Shown here in pieces: positions 24,398-35,515 of a stretch of 64,000 bases of DNA. This DNA comes from Rhyzopertha dominica (taxonomy: Eukaryota; Arthropoda; Insecta; Coleoptera; Bostrichidae), in the NCBI GenBank assembly GCA_025024175.1, contig QCXZ01000041.1:8551786-8615785 (forward strand), given 5' to 3'. Both the position numbers and the translations under genes were made by a program. Positions within the stretch are counted from its first letter, which is position 1. Each line of letters starts with the position of its first letter. A model generated the notes under the pieces. That model searched no databases. It saw nothing but the letters and a program-made list of their open reading frames with translations, and was not told where the DNA came from.

Positions 24398-25060
24398 ATG
24401 TCTTTATTCGTGATGCCACCATGACAACATATACATAAAAAATATGTAACCTGCTTCCGATGTGCCGGCACTAACGAAACGGCGGGGTTCAGTTGACCAC
24501 AACCCTAGAGAAGTGGCATCTGCCCTTCAACTCAACCGAGTTATAAGCTAATAGTATAAATAAAGGCCATAGAGTGACGAAAAAAATGAGAAAGGAAAAA
24601 AAATGCAACAAGAGTGTGACAGAGAGTATTACTTATGCAACGATATAAAAAAGAAAAACAAATAGGTATAGAACCAGGTAACTAAAGGTACAACTCATTG
24701 TAGGAAACGGAGATTGTTTATCGGACTGGAGAAGTAGAGAGTAGGATATTTTTGTAAGCAGTTTTGAAGGAATAACTAGATTTAGATTTTAAATTTAAAG
24801 GAATTGAGTTAAATAGCTTACAGATATTGTACGAAAAAGAACGTTGGAAGAAGCTGTGTCTGTGTACAGGCAGCGAAAGTGCATCCTTCCTGCGTATGCC
24901 GATGTTGTGTACATCCGTTCGGTATTTTATTTTATTATAAAAATGCTCCTGAGCGTTATAGAGAATTATCTTATGGAATAAACAGGCAGAATGAAGTTTT
25001 CTTCTTGCCATCATGCTCAGCCATGGTATTGAACTCAATTTGTGTGTGATATGTTGTCTT
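24398..25060 (-). pseudogene. LINE reverse-transcriptase C-terminus plus 3' UTR
   Basis: The minus frame ending at 24718 reads IPWLSMMARRKLHSACLFHK, then YNKIKYRTDVHNIGIRRKDA, RSFSYNICKLFNSIPLNLKS and SFKTAYKNILL. This is the conserved C-terminal tail of a jockey/CR1-type non-LTR retrotransposon. The stop is followed by about 300 bp of 3' UTR, AATAAA and (ATT)n, so the 3' end is complete. The catalytic part is absent, a typical 5' truncation. The C-terminal frame itself has no stops, so this copy is fairly young. Confidence 0.9.
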
Positions 25061-26866
25061 CGTCTGATTCCATAGATCTCAGAAACGATCGCCTGAGTAG
25101 GATGTGTGGGTTACTGGTCCGAAACCAAAGTGATCAACTTTAGCCATCTTCTTTAGAAATTAGTCTCTCTTGTTGAATTCTTCGGTGAAACTGTTATTCC
25201 ACCAGGTTAGTGTAGAATTCGCCACTTATTATTATTTCTTTTTCAAAGAATTCACAGAAAATTGTCACCATTATACTATCACGTATTACAAAAACGTAAG
25301 TATTATAAAAACAAAAAAAGCAAACAAAAATTATTATTGAATTGCAAAATAATTATACAGGTGTATACCGCTCACGCAATGGGCAAATACCCAAGCCCAA
25401 CAAAGTTGTCCGACAAATCACTGACAAAAAATTATCAAAATAACAGTGACAGTACCAGTGACAATAACAAAAAACTATTACTAATCGTTTATTACAGAAG
25501 TAAAAATTAGTGACACACCTTGATTGAAATTAAATTAGCATGAATTTAAATTTATTAGATATAAAGCCGGATGTACTAAATCAAGTGACTCCCAGTGTTT
25601 ACTGCAATTTTCAAACATATGAGTGCGCATTCATATTTACAATCGTTGGAAAACCAATAGCACAAGGCTTCGAAATAAAGTTAGAGTGGTATCAATTAGT
25701 ACAAACGCCACAAAAAAGTATATCGAATGCAATATAAACTATACAAGAAAACTACGTTACAAGGGATAATGAGAAAATACAAAATAATCAGGTAAGTAAT
25801 GAATCTCGATATTCTTTTACAAATAGCTTAACCGGTTACTGAAAGGTACGTATTATCTTAAAATGTAAGTACGCAATGCTACAAAACACGAAACGAATTC
25901 TCGATTCGGCGTGATCTCCACTATGACAGTCAATACAAAATAGCAATACACACAAAAGTCTTAGCGATCACTTCAAATGAACGATGTGAGGTAAGTAAGA
26001 CGACACAACGAAAATTTTGTACTCAGCCTAGGTCCAAGATAGAGACAGATACCACATCCTTCAGGGCAGAGCTCATTGTACACTGGATGGTTATGTAAGC
26101 CGAGCCAGACTCAGATCTATCGCCGCTGCTTCGTCTCAGATTGGATACTCAACCAGACCAATCCCGGAAAACACTGAATTTTCCACAAGACGTTGCGTAA
26201 GTCCAGCTGACCTCGCTCTGTTTTCTCTTTGGTTTTCCTTGCCAGGTAAGTAGAAAAAAAGCCTAACCAATGGATAGTTAGATATAAAGGAATTCCTAGG
26301 TTCGACACTTACCCTATATGGATGCGGCCTTTTCACACTCGGAATTATTAAACTGAAGGTTGTTAAGTCAGGAAATATGGCTGCTGTAGTGAATTGGGCA
26401 AATCCAGCGTCAGCTGATTGTTATTATCGGCGAAGACCAAGGGTCTCGAAATATTACTAAATCTCACCCACGAAATCAAATACCAAAATGTCGACGACAA
26501 CAATTTGTAGTAAAATATTAAATCCTGCTTTATGCAGTTGGAATTTTACCGAAATTTATTTTACTACGTCCCCGCTTTTCAGCGTTCACTCAGGCCCTCA
26601 GTTCAACTAGTGTACTGATACCTGACAGGTAAAAGAAGGCCACATTCGGGCGCAAGAAACCAAGGTGAAGATATTTTCGATGCAGAACCGGATGCAGCAA
26701 TCGGATAAACTTGTTTTGAATTAAACCGCCAAATTAGCGTTTTAGCATTACGTTCCAATGTAAGCAAAATGACAACAAAAATATATTTGGAAAAATGCAT
26801 CGCTAGTGAAACTGAATCACCTAAAAGACTGTTAATAGAAGAGTTGAAAAAAAGAACATTACGAAA
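25061..26866. other. 1.8 kb without a recognisable gene
   Basis: Several GGTAAGT words (near 25789, 25990 and 26245) look like splice donors, but no exon can be paired with them. Two minus frames overlap at 26117-26336 without a domain. Confidence 0.4.
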
Positions 26867-27250
26867 TTAAATGACCGTTACAATACATTTCCGGCTGAAG
26901 GAACTGCATTCGCCTTTTTCGGAACTGGTCCATTCTTCTTTAGATTTGTATATAGTGGTAGCTATATAGTGAAATATCCACGATTCATTTACTTTTATGA
27001 ATCGGAAATCCGTTGGATTGCATCGAAACGGCTTCAAACATTGTCCAGATATTATTTTTTCTGGCGAACCTTTGTTTTGGGCACCCATCTTGTCGATAAT
27101 TCGAAACTTGATGAAGGATATAAAGTGCCCGCCGGTTCGAAAACTTTCTCGACTATTTCAGCAGAAGTTGCAGCTCTCGGCTTGCCTGTACGGGGTGCAT
27201 CCACCTTTTCACTATGCTGAACGAGGGAAAAGATGCACAGTCGATCGCAA
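26867..27250 (-). pseudogene. mariner transposase fragment
   Basis: Minus strand: KVDAPRTGKPRAATSAEIVE, then EFELSTRWVP-like residues in FELSTRWVPK (the linker after the helix-turn-helix domain). After a stop and a one-base shift comes FRFIKVNESWIFHYIATT. That last part aligns with the mariner motif V-(D/N)-E-(S/T)-W around the first catalytic aspartate, here replaced by asparagine. KSKEEWTSSEKGE continues the match. The N-terminal domain, second and third acidic residues and terminal repeats are missing. It belongs to a different mariner subgroup from the copy at 12 kb. Confidence 0.8.
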
Positions 27251-28254
27251 AATTCATGTAACCTTGCGGATATTAATGGTAAGGTTGACCATATAAATTA
27301 CATTAGAAGATCTTTTTTGATTGTACATCTTTGATCCTACTCTAAGTGCAACCAGTACAGTCCAGTTTAGGAACCTGTAGTTCCATGTTACCTCTTAAAA
27401 TGTTTTTATTCAAGCCGGGAAGTGTAGGTATACAAAGGCATATTTCTTTTGGTGTTATTCTTGCAAACCCACTGCCACGGAAAATAACGGGAAGCGCCTA
27501 TCGAAACATACATACGTACGTAAACACATTCCAACATATATCTTGTTTTCTACCGCATGAACAGCTATTTCCTACCATTCGTTCGTCTAAGACGTCACAA
27601 GGTGCAAAGAAATTCAAAGCTAACAGTTCCCGTCCATTGTTCTCTTTGAGCTAGGTCAGCGCGTCGACATAAGAGCCTGAGCTTGTTGCTCCTTTGTGCC
27701 CGGTCTTGCTTTTCGTTCAAATCCTTCTTCCAGCGTCGGCTTTGCTTTGCTGACCTGCGTCGCCGGCATTATTCCAGGCGCTGCGGTCATCTTCGGATTG
27801 GAATGAATGAAACATCAGCCGACTGGGGTAAATATGCATAACTTCATGCATAGAGAAATACTGGCGGTGAGGTACACATTCCGAAGTCCCCGGGAACTGG
27901 TCGGATTGAGGGAAATAAGCCAACTTTTGGGTGAATAAGGACGGTTGGTTTCTACAGGTTTGTGAATAATACAGGCGGGGTGACACAGAGATATTATACC
28001 GGGCAATCACTGCTTGGAGAATTTTGCCATTGGGTCAAACACTGGTAGCTTTCGATTCTAGTTAATATTTATTTGGGAATAATTTAAATTAGATAAAGGC
28101 AACTCTGTACGACTTCTAATATTTGTTAATTATGTTAATTCCAAACACAGCTCTTTAACTATTGGAGTTATGGGGTAGTGATTTATTTAATTAGTTGCTC
28201 ATTATAAAATATATAAAATGTTGGATGTAATTAACCCTACTTTGGAGTAAATAT
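27251..28254. other. 1 kb without a recognisable gene
   Basis: Overlapping frames on both strands, none with a domain. 27650-28010 is somewhat richer in G+C than its surroundings. Confidence 0.4.
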
Positions 28255-28326
28255 AATAATTATTTATCAGTACAATAATGCCTTTTCTCCAAATTCCTTT
28301 ATTCTATAAGGTAAATCCTCGGACCA
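28255..28326. repeat. PLE inverted terminal copy, left
   Basis: It pairs with 29897-29996. At the junction 28314/28315 (GGTAA|ATCCTCGG) it lacks the 28 nt present in the other copy at 29909-29936. Confidence 0.9.
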
Positions 28327-28413
28327 TCGGCTACAAAAAGAAGCATAAATCTACATACATTTAAATTTTACAATCAATTTAGCTTACAATAAACTATTGT
28401 CATTCTGACGTTA

Positions 28414-28947
28414 CTAATTTGACATAAAAATCATTGCCACCTGAACGCTAAACTTTTCTAAAAGAGATGGTGTAGGTTCAAAATTTACTTGAGAATTTAG
28501 TGTTATTTCGTCAGGACATTTATCTGATCTTATTATTTCTAAAATTTCTAATGAATTTAGTAATTGGCCATTTTGCTCAATTTGTAAAATATCAACATTG
28601 TTATTAATTTCGAAAGTGTGATCAGTATCTAAAAGACGGTTTGCAAACAGCGAATAATTTTGTGCCAATCGCCAAGATCCTAAACGTTCTTTTATGCTTG
28701 TTTTAAAATTTCTAAAGGTTCTGCCTATATATACACAGTTACAGTCATTGCATCGTAATCTGTACACCCCACATTTATCCATCATTGGTATTATATCTTT
28801 GTTATTAAATAGAGCTTTTGCCAAAGTAAAGGTAGGTTTAAAAGTAATTAATATATTTTCTTTATTTAAAATATTTTTAATTTTGTTGCTAATGTTACCG
28901 ACATAAGAAATTGAAAAATATTTTTTATTAGATTGCAAAACATTCAT
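28414..28947 (-). pseudogene. PLE GIY-YIG endonuclease domain
   Basis: An uninterrupted 177-codon frame. It has a linker with YVGNISNKIKNILNKENI, then CGVYRLRCNDCNCVYIGRTF, the CxxC-like pair followed by the GIY-YIG core (Y-I-G-R-T). Next is LGSWRLAQNYSLFANRLLDT in place of the usual 'EH....' region, HTFEI, and the C-terminal helix LLNSLEILEIIRSDKC. The family's DNA-nicking residues Y, R and E are largely represented. The domain looks intact, but it depends on the damaged upstream reverse transcriptase, with which it normally forms one polyprotein. Confidence 0.9.
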
Positions 28948-29223
28948 TTTTGGAAAATTTTAATATATTAATTTATTATATAATTTCTTATTTAATAATT
29001 CATCAACGTTTTTGGTTTTTATACCATTAATTTTCGCTATTTGTTTTATTATATTAGTTCGTTATTAAATATTTAAATAATTTAAGTATTTAAATTACTA
29101 TGTAAAACAGCTATTATGTGTTGCCATGGGTGCAAACACTTACTGTGTATAGATATTCCTGTAGCAACTGGTTTTCGAAATATATTACATTAAATTTTAG
29201 AATTAACCTTCTCAAATATATAT

Positions 29224-29885
29224 CTAAAAAAAATAATTTGTTTTCACTTTCGATTTCTGAATCAAACTGAATTTGTTAGCATTCAGGTCGTTAACAAAAG
29301 TTTTTAATTCTTCTAAATTACCTCTCCAAATACCTAAAATATCATCTACATATCTTTTGTAAAATAAAATTTTATTTCTGTAAATATTTGAATAGTTCAT
29401 AATAATTATTGCATTCGTAACTGTCGATATATATATATATATATCAGCTAGAATGGGCGACAAAGGGCTGCCTATTGGTAAAGATTCTTGGACGTAAGCT
29501 ACATTATTGTATTTGAAAAAATTCTGGTCTAGNCAAATACGAAATAACTTTAATAAGTCATCGGCTGTATCATTTGATAAATTGCTATTATAAAAAAGTT
29601 CATTTAGAATTGATAGTATTTCATTAATCGGGATATTTGTATACAAATTTTTAACATCTAACGAAAAAGTGTTGCGTTACGTGGGAGATGTATTTCTTTC
29701 AAATTACTAATTAAATCAATAGAATTTTTAATAACGAATTGAAATTGTAAATTAATATTTTCTTTTATATATTTATTTAAACATTTTTGTAAATCATATG
29801 TAGGGGATTTTATATAAGATACCACTGGCCGAATAGGAATTAAATCAGGAATAGTGCTTTCATGTAATTTTAATAAACCATACAT
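29224..29885 (-). pseudogene. PLE reverse transcriptase, truncated
   Basis: Minus strand. The first frame (29885-29658) reads MYGLLKLHES, PIRPVVSYIKSPTYDLQKCL, conserved PLE motifs. A single-base shift near 29668 leads to FSLDVKNLYTNIPINEIL, motif A with its catalytic Asp. Then come LDQNFFKYNNVAYVQESLPI, GSPLSPILADIY (motif B) and RYVDDILGIWRG (motif C, YVDD). All three catalytic aspartates survive. The defects are the 5' truncation, the shift, an N at 29533 and an extra YIYIS caused by an AT repeat. Degraded frames (for example IFRKPVATGISIHS) link it to the endonuclease. Confidence 0.92.
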
Positions 29886-29897
29886 TCTTGGTATTGT

Positions 29898-29941
29898 GGT
29901 CCGAGGATGAGGTTTTATTAATTACCTCGAAACTGGTTACC
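29898..29941 (+). ncRNA. Hammerhead-like motif in the 5' inverted PLE end
   Basis: GGT, then CCGAGGA (one mismatch to CUGANGA), an extra T, hairpin GAGG...CCTC, GAAA, CTGGTT, then ACC pairing with GGT. The outer helix is only 3 bp. The hairpin and GAAA are the 28 nt missing from the partner copy. Confidence 0.4.
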
Positions 29942-29996
29942 TTATAGAATAAAGGAATTTGGAGAAAAGGCATTATTGTACTCATAAATAATTATT

Positions 29997-31679
29997 GAGC
30001 AAAAACAGATCATCGATCTAACTTATAGGCGTAGCAATTAAGGTTGCCAACTGTCCCGTTTTCGGCGGGATGTCCCGAGTTTGAACCCTCTTGTCCCGAT
30101 TTTTTTTGTTAATATGAACAAAATGGTAATTAACGAACAAAAAACAACCGTAGTAGTAATATCGAGTTTCTGATTAGGTACTCCTTTTTGGTTCCATTTG
30201 GCGTGCACAGTTTTGCATGTGTTACATAGAAAAGTTACATAGAAATTATAACTGCCTAAATTATTTAGTCAGTGTACTCTTATTTGCAACCAATACTTAA
30301 AAATGATTAATTTCGTTGTTTTGAATGATCGTCATAAAATGATTTCATTTCACATAATTTAATAATAATGCACATAATTGTTTCGAATCTCTCATCAGAT
30401 TTCTATGTAGACTGGACGCATGAAGCGTAGTTCTTTTAGGAAAACTGTACACGATGATATAACCAGGATGACTGTGCCGCAGTTTTTGAGAATTTTGGTT
30501 ACAAGATTTTAAAAATAATTAGTTGGGACCATTAACGGCGGGTGGTTCAATGTCTTTGACTTCTTGGATCAATTTGATTTCGTTTGTATAATTACTAAAA
30601 TCGACAATTTGGTAATCTTTGAAACGCTGTTCTAAACATTTAGAATCGGATACGTTCCTTTTCCTTCATTTTTTCATTTCGTCTGTTGAGAACAATATGG
30701 ACCAAACTCCAAAAAGACAGTTTTGAGATTATTGCGTTAGAAGTTTTGTGTAATATTAAATTGTGCATTGCGAATTTATCATTTAAGATTTTAAATTCTT
30801 TCCTTTTTGTTTATTCTTATTTTATCTTACTCTTTAAAATGCAGTAAAATTTAAATCCATAAATCAACCCGTTTATTTATTAGTTTTGAGATAGGTCACC
30901 TTTGCATAACTTCTAAAACTATTTTTGTCATTTCACGCTTGACTTAAGCTGATAACAGCACTGATAGATTATGGAAAGCGGAAGCGTACATAAAAGATAG
31001 TCCATAACTTAGGTTTTCTAGCTTAACCAAAAACAAACGTTTTCTCACAAAAGAACAAAACGCTTTACGTATAGCTGATAGCATTTTTTGTCATCTACTA
31101 TTCATTGTTTCAATCTTGTTCTAAAGCTAAAACAAAAACATAATTATTAAACACTTTCTTGCATTTATTTATTTATAAAGTACAGTGTTAATATACAAGA
31201 AGTACCTATTACATTATTGATATCGTTAATGAAATTTTTATAAAATTGTCAATTATTTTTGGTAATACCGACCTATGTAAAAATAGCATAGTTTACAGAA
31301 CAATTTTCGTGCATCAATAGTAAAACAAATCATAAGCAATGAGAAAAATATTCAAAGTAGTTACAACACCAACACCAAAACACCCTTTTTGTCATTTGTT
31401 GTTCTATTTATTATGTAATAAGTTGTGCAACATGGTGTAAACTTAACATTAAGGTCATGTTGCACGCGCCTAGTGTAACAAAGTAAAACTTAGACAATAC
31501 AATACTGACGTATCCCCTATTTGGTCACTGTTGACATTAACTTCACCTGCATATATATCTTTGATGATGTGAGGCTTCATGAAGTCTGATGCAAAGATGC
31601 TTCAATGCAGCAATAGGTTACAACGCAATTTTCTAGTCACGGCAATATTCCAAGATAACACAGTATTGTTACTANACGT
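29997..31679. other. 1.7 kb without a gene; one repeat-like word
   Basis: At 30033-30095 the sequence GGTTGCCAACTGTCCCG with CGGGATGTCCCGAG resembles a dispersed transposon end known to me from other animal genomes; no partner end is visible. The rest is featureless. Confidence 0.35.
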
Positions 31680-31758
31680 AGAGTTGTCGCAAGACAAGAC
31701 AAGACATCTTGTCTTGTCTTGTTGGCATTTCATCTTGATTTCAAGGCAAGACAACTCT
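31680..31758. repeat. Nested palindrome of AAGAC units
   Basis: Outer arms AGAGTTGTC (31680-31688) and GACAACTCT (31750-31758) enclose an inner palindrome of CAAGA units and their reverse, TCTTG, at 31690-31721. It may be a very short inverted-repeat element or an end fragment. An N lies just outside, at 31675. Confidence 0.7.
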
Positions 31759-33594
31759 TGGCACTCTTTGAACTTAGACAGTTTGAGCCTATTAATAGTC
31801 AGTCATCTTAAATATAAAGTTAAAAAATCCGTTAATATAAAAAGATCAAACCTATCGCGGTATAGTCTCAAATTTAAACGCCCTTAATTACAAATTATCA
31901 AAATAGTTGATTACTGAATTCATTGAGCTGGCACTAAATTAATAATGGCCGGTTAAAGTTTGGTTAAAGTAAAGCCAATAACCAATCCCTTCCACCTACA
32001 AAACTTAAAGCTAGTAATGTTCATTAACCGATTTACAAAGAATTAGCACGTAGTACATAAAAACGTTCTACAAACCTTCAAAAACACCACTTCACTAACC
32101 AACACAACAAGATACTAAGTTTCAACACGTAGCCTTCGAATGAGATTCAGTTTAATGCCATCATTTCACAGAAATGTTCTGAAATCTTTATTATCAACTT
32201 AGCAAACAGACTCATCTAGTAAAATATTGTCAAATTTAGAGGTAGTGAGATAAAGGAATCCTTATAAATGTAAATAGGTGGAAATTCCAATTACTGAAAC
32301 ATTGCCAACTACTTGAGCCCTTACCCTATCTGTTTCTATTTTTTAACTTTTAGTTTCAATTTATAATGCATCGTTTAATATTTACTTTTCTATCTGGGTG
32401 TTTGAGTTTGCCGACATCCATTTTGTTCCGCTGGTAACTCTCCGTGTACCTACTAAATATGATCCCTCATAAATCTTTTCACTGCCAAGTAATCTCCCCG
32501 ATCCAGCATCTTACCCGCAAATCCCACTCACCCCATCAACAGGTTCACGAACCTATCCCAAAGCGAAAGGGACAGGCCGCGTCCTTCAGCTGAAGCCCGA
32601 CTTCAGCAAGGGAAAAACTCGTGCAAAGAAAGTAAAACGTCCCGGCATCTGCTTACGCCTGCTAGCTTATCTTGGCTCCATGGCGTCTCTTCTCGAACAG
32701 GCCAGTTTAAAGGTGTTATACGGTTATTTGGGTCCGGGCAACACAGCTTCCTGCAATGCACCTAAGCCGAAGCTTTAGTTGCGCTTCGCTGACATTGTAG
32801 CGCCACATAAATGGGTCACGTCCTAGCAAAACTAGCAAGAAAACTTTGCCAATATGTAAAGAAGTTTCGAACACAAATTCCAAGTTTAGCTTGCGGAATT
32901 TCGAACACGTCTGCCTCCGCGAGGTCGATCGCCCTGCTCACCTATATTCGCGGGATCTCATGAGATTGCTGAGGTAGCGTTATATGCAGATGTTCCAGCA
33001 GAACTGCATCAATGTTGGATCGTCTGCCTTAGAGTTACGAACGTATTGTGCAAGTTAATAATGCAGGTGAACGCTAAAGTTGTTGAGTTATTGCTAGGGT
33101 TCGCTTGGCTGTAACATGCATCTTCTTGATAGAAGTTCTTAGACATTATTATTAGTAATAAACACATAACATATGAGGTTCATATCTATTGCATGAATAG
33201 AGAAGACGGGACATTTTCGAATGTGTCGCGTAGTCAGTGTAATTCACTGAACGACTTTCCATTTTCGATGTACTCTTGTTACAGCTAAACAAAGCTAAAC
33301 CATTAAGGATCTGATAGAAATACAATCTATGGCGCTATTGAACTCCTATTGAACAACTTATATTGCTACATAAGAAAAGAAATGTCAGTAGAAAAATAGA
33401 TGGCAATGCCATGTGACAGCAATGAACTGACACGATGATAAAACCGCCTAGCTGTCTTAATAATGGGTACTACTGATGAGCGGTAATGACAGCAAAATAG
33501 ATCTATTTGTCGTTGGTTGCGTTTATTAAGGTTCTACTTTTGTTAACACTTTCTACCACTAGTCAACGTTTTGTTGTAACATTTTCTTTTTTCT
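31759..33594. other. 1.8 kb without a gene; G+C-richer at 32480-32960
   Basis: The segment 32480-32960 is clearly richer in G+C than its flanks and has no long frame. Regulatory DNA or an old repeat are both possible. Confidence 0.3.
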
Positions 33595-34045
33595 CAGCTT
33601 GTTTTTTATGCCCATTTCCTTCATTATTGTCCACGCAAATTTTTTAAGGATCAAATGCCTTCTCCAAGTCAAAAAAATCTAAAAGATTACCTTTTCTCTG
33701 CCTTTCTTTTAGATCATTTATGTAATTGTGAAATATAGTCCTATGCATGTGCTTCACCCTCTTCAATATCCGCTTTATACTTCACGATTTGCCCATAATG
33801 TTGCTTCTATCGGCCATATATACACCTTTGTCACTACTCTTAACAGTGTAGGTAATTCCTTTATAATTGCCACATTCTTTTATATATATCATTGTTTTCC
33901 TATTGGTACAATTATATCCACATTTTACAATCATCTGGTACAACTTTTTTCATTTCAAGCCATATTAAATATTTTTGTTAGCATTTTTGTCACTTCTGGT
34001 TCCATACAATATATTGTTTTCATACTTCTTTGCTGTTACTAATAC
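33595..34045 (-). pseudogene. LINE reverse-transcriptase fragment
   Basis: Minus strand in alternating frames. The region around CGNYKGITYTVKSSDKGV corresponds to the 'C.NYRGITLL...KV(Y)' motif. Later KERQRKGNLLDFFDLEKAFD is motif A, with the catalytic Asp in 'F-D-L-E-K-A-F-D'. It ends with MKEMGIKNKLRKK. Stops and frame changes occur throughout. The rest of the catalytic domain is missing. A hydrophobic plus-strand frame at the same place is only its shadow. Confidence 0.85.
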
Positions 34046-35513
34046 CATTAACTGTCAAAAAGGTTAAAATTTAAGATAAAGCGGAAGATAAAATATTTCC
34101 CACACATTAATCACTAATTAGCATTTCTCGCTTTACTATTAATAAATACGAATTTCTGTATCACTCAGATGACTCTTCTAATTTAAATAGAATACTAATA
34201 ATTTGTTGTTACACAAACATACACCCGCAACTCAAAAACAAATCTTCTACAACGGAGAAGTACTACAAATACTTAAAATTATAAGCTACTTTTTCCAAAT
34301 GAAACCTATGCATGCACCTCTTTCATTATATTGATTGTACTACTTAAAGGCAGATGTTATTTTCACACATCAGCCGAACAAAAAGCTTGATACACCACAA
34401 TGAAACTCTGTAATGCTTCTGTAACAAACAACAGCGTAAAGTTTCAGACCAACTAGAGAGCTGAGCTGACGTCTCTCTCTTGATTTAATAAAGCTTAGTG
34501 CAAGATACTTACAAACTGGATTCGGTTGCTAGCTGAAACTTTCCTGCAATCTGCACGTGAACGCTTGCGGCGATTGACGTATAACTAAACAAAGTCCCGT
34601 AAACGCAATCTTAAAGTTCCGTGCTTTGCCTGTTTTAAACAGAAACAGTGAATTCTTGATGTAGTACGGCTAAGGATGCAGACCCCATACGCACACAATT
34701 ATTTATAGTCATNTTTTGGGTCTTTCTCAGGGAGTTTGCATATTAAAAATCTCATTATCTTTAAATAATGTATGGAAGACGGCTCGTTTTCATAGAATTA
34801 CATACATGCTTTGCATATAAGCTATATCGGCATAAAAGAAGTACTCTATAATACTGGATTTTCAGTTTTTGGGTGTAAGGCAAAATTCAATTATTTTAAA
34901 TATATCTACCAAGCTTTTATACCGAACGTTAATTTTCCTTTATATTATAAACAGAACCGCAAAATGGTTGTGGTTCTACTTAAAAGTTAGTCTGGTACTC
35001 TGTATAAAAAACCACATCATGTTAAAGAGTAATTCTTACACATATTAATTCGGATCAAAACATTTTTTTTGAGATTTTAATGAAAACCGTTAAATGGGTG
35101 AGCAGTATAATAAGATCACACCAACATATGTTAGTATCCCTATACTCGTTCCGTTTAAAAATTGATGAAGGATCAAAGTACGCCATAAATATTTAGTAGT
35201 TATAATTAAAAGAATGCAAGTTGGATATGAGACTCAAAAATTGAATATCCTGTTTAAACCAATATTTATAGTAAAACAAAGTCCTCCGCCGCGTCTGTCT
35301 GTTCGCGATAAACTCAAAAACTAATGAACGGATTTTCATGCGGTTTTCACCAATAGATATAGTGGTTCATGTAAAAGCTTTACATAATTTGTTAAGGTTT
35401 TGTATAAATTGGTTGAATTGTAACGGTGATTGAAAGTATCGGAAAAAGTCAAACCGCCTGGGAGCTTTCATCGAAAACTCTGCCTAATCCCATTGAGAAT
35501 ATTGCATAGTGGG
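34046..35513. other. 1.5 kb without a gene; dispersed repeat at 35285-35400
   Basis: 35285-35400 (GCGTCTGTCTGTTCGCGATA, GAACGGATTTTCATGCGGTT) matches wording I recall from a dispersed repeat of insect genomes. I cannot name its class. The rest is featureless. Confidence 0.4.
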
Positions 35514-35515
35514 AT

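Larger units (their letters stand above)
28255..29996 (-). mobile_element. Penelope-like element, 5'-truncated, inverted ends
   Basis: A minus-strand PLE with reverse transcriptase followed by GIY-YIG endonuclease, bounded by inverted terminal copies at 28255-28326 and 29897-29996 (core TTATAGAATAAAGGAATTTG). The coding part begins abruptly at the MYGLLKLH segment, so the N-terminal third is gone and an inverted end is attached there, a normal PLE insertion form. It is the best-preserved element in the window. The two end copies are nearly identical apart from one 28-nt difference. Confidence 0.9.

Noticed and set aside
25780..26260. Series of GGTAAGT words resembling splice donors (also near 38.8-39.1 kb)
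   Set aside because: No matching exons or acceptors; the word is frequent by chance in A+T-rich DNA and in short AAGT repeats.
33728..34042. Hydrophobic 104-codon plus frame that could pass as a membrane protein
   Set aside because: It is the antisense of a LINE reverse-transcriptase fragment, which shows recognisable motifs on the minus strand.
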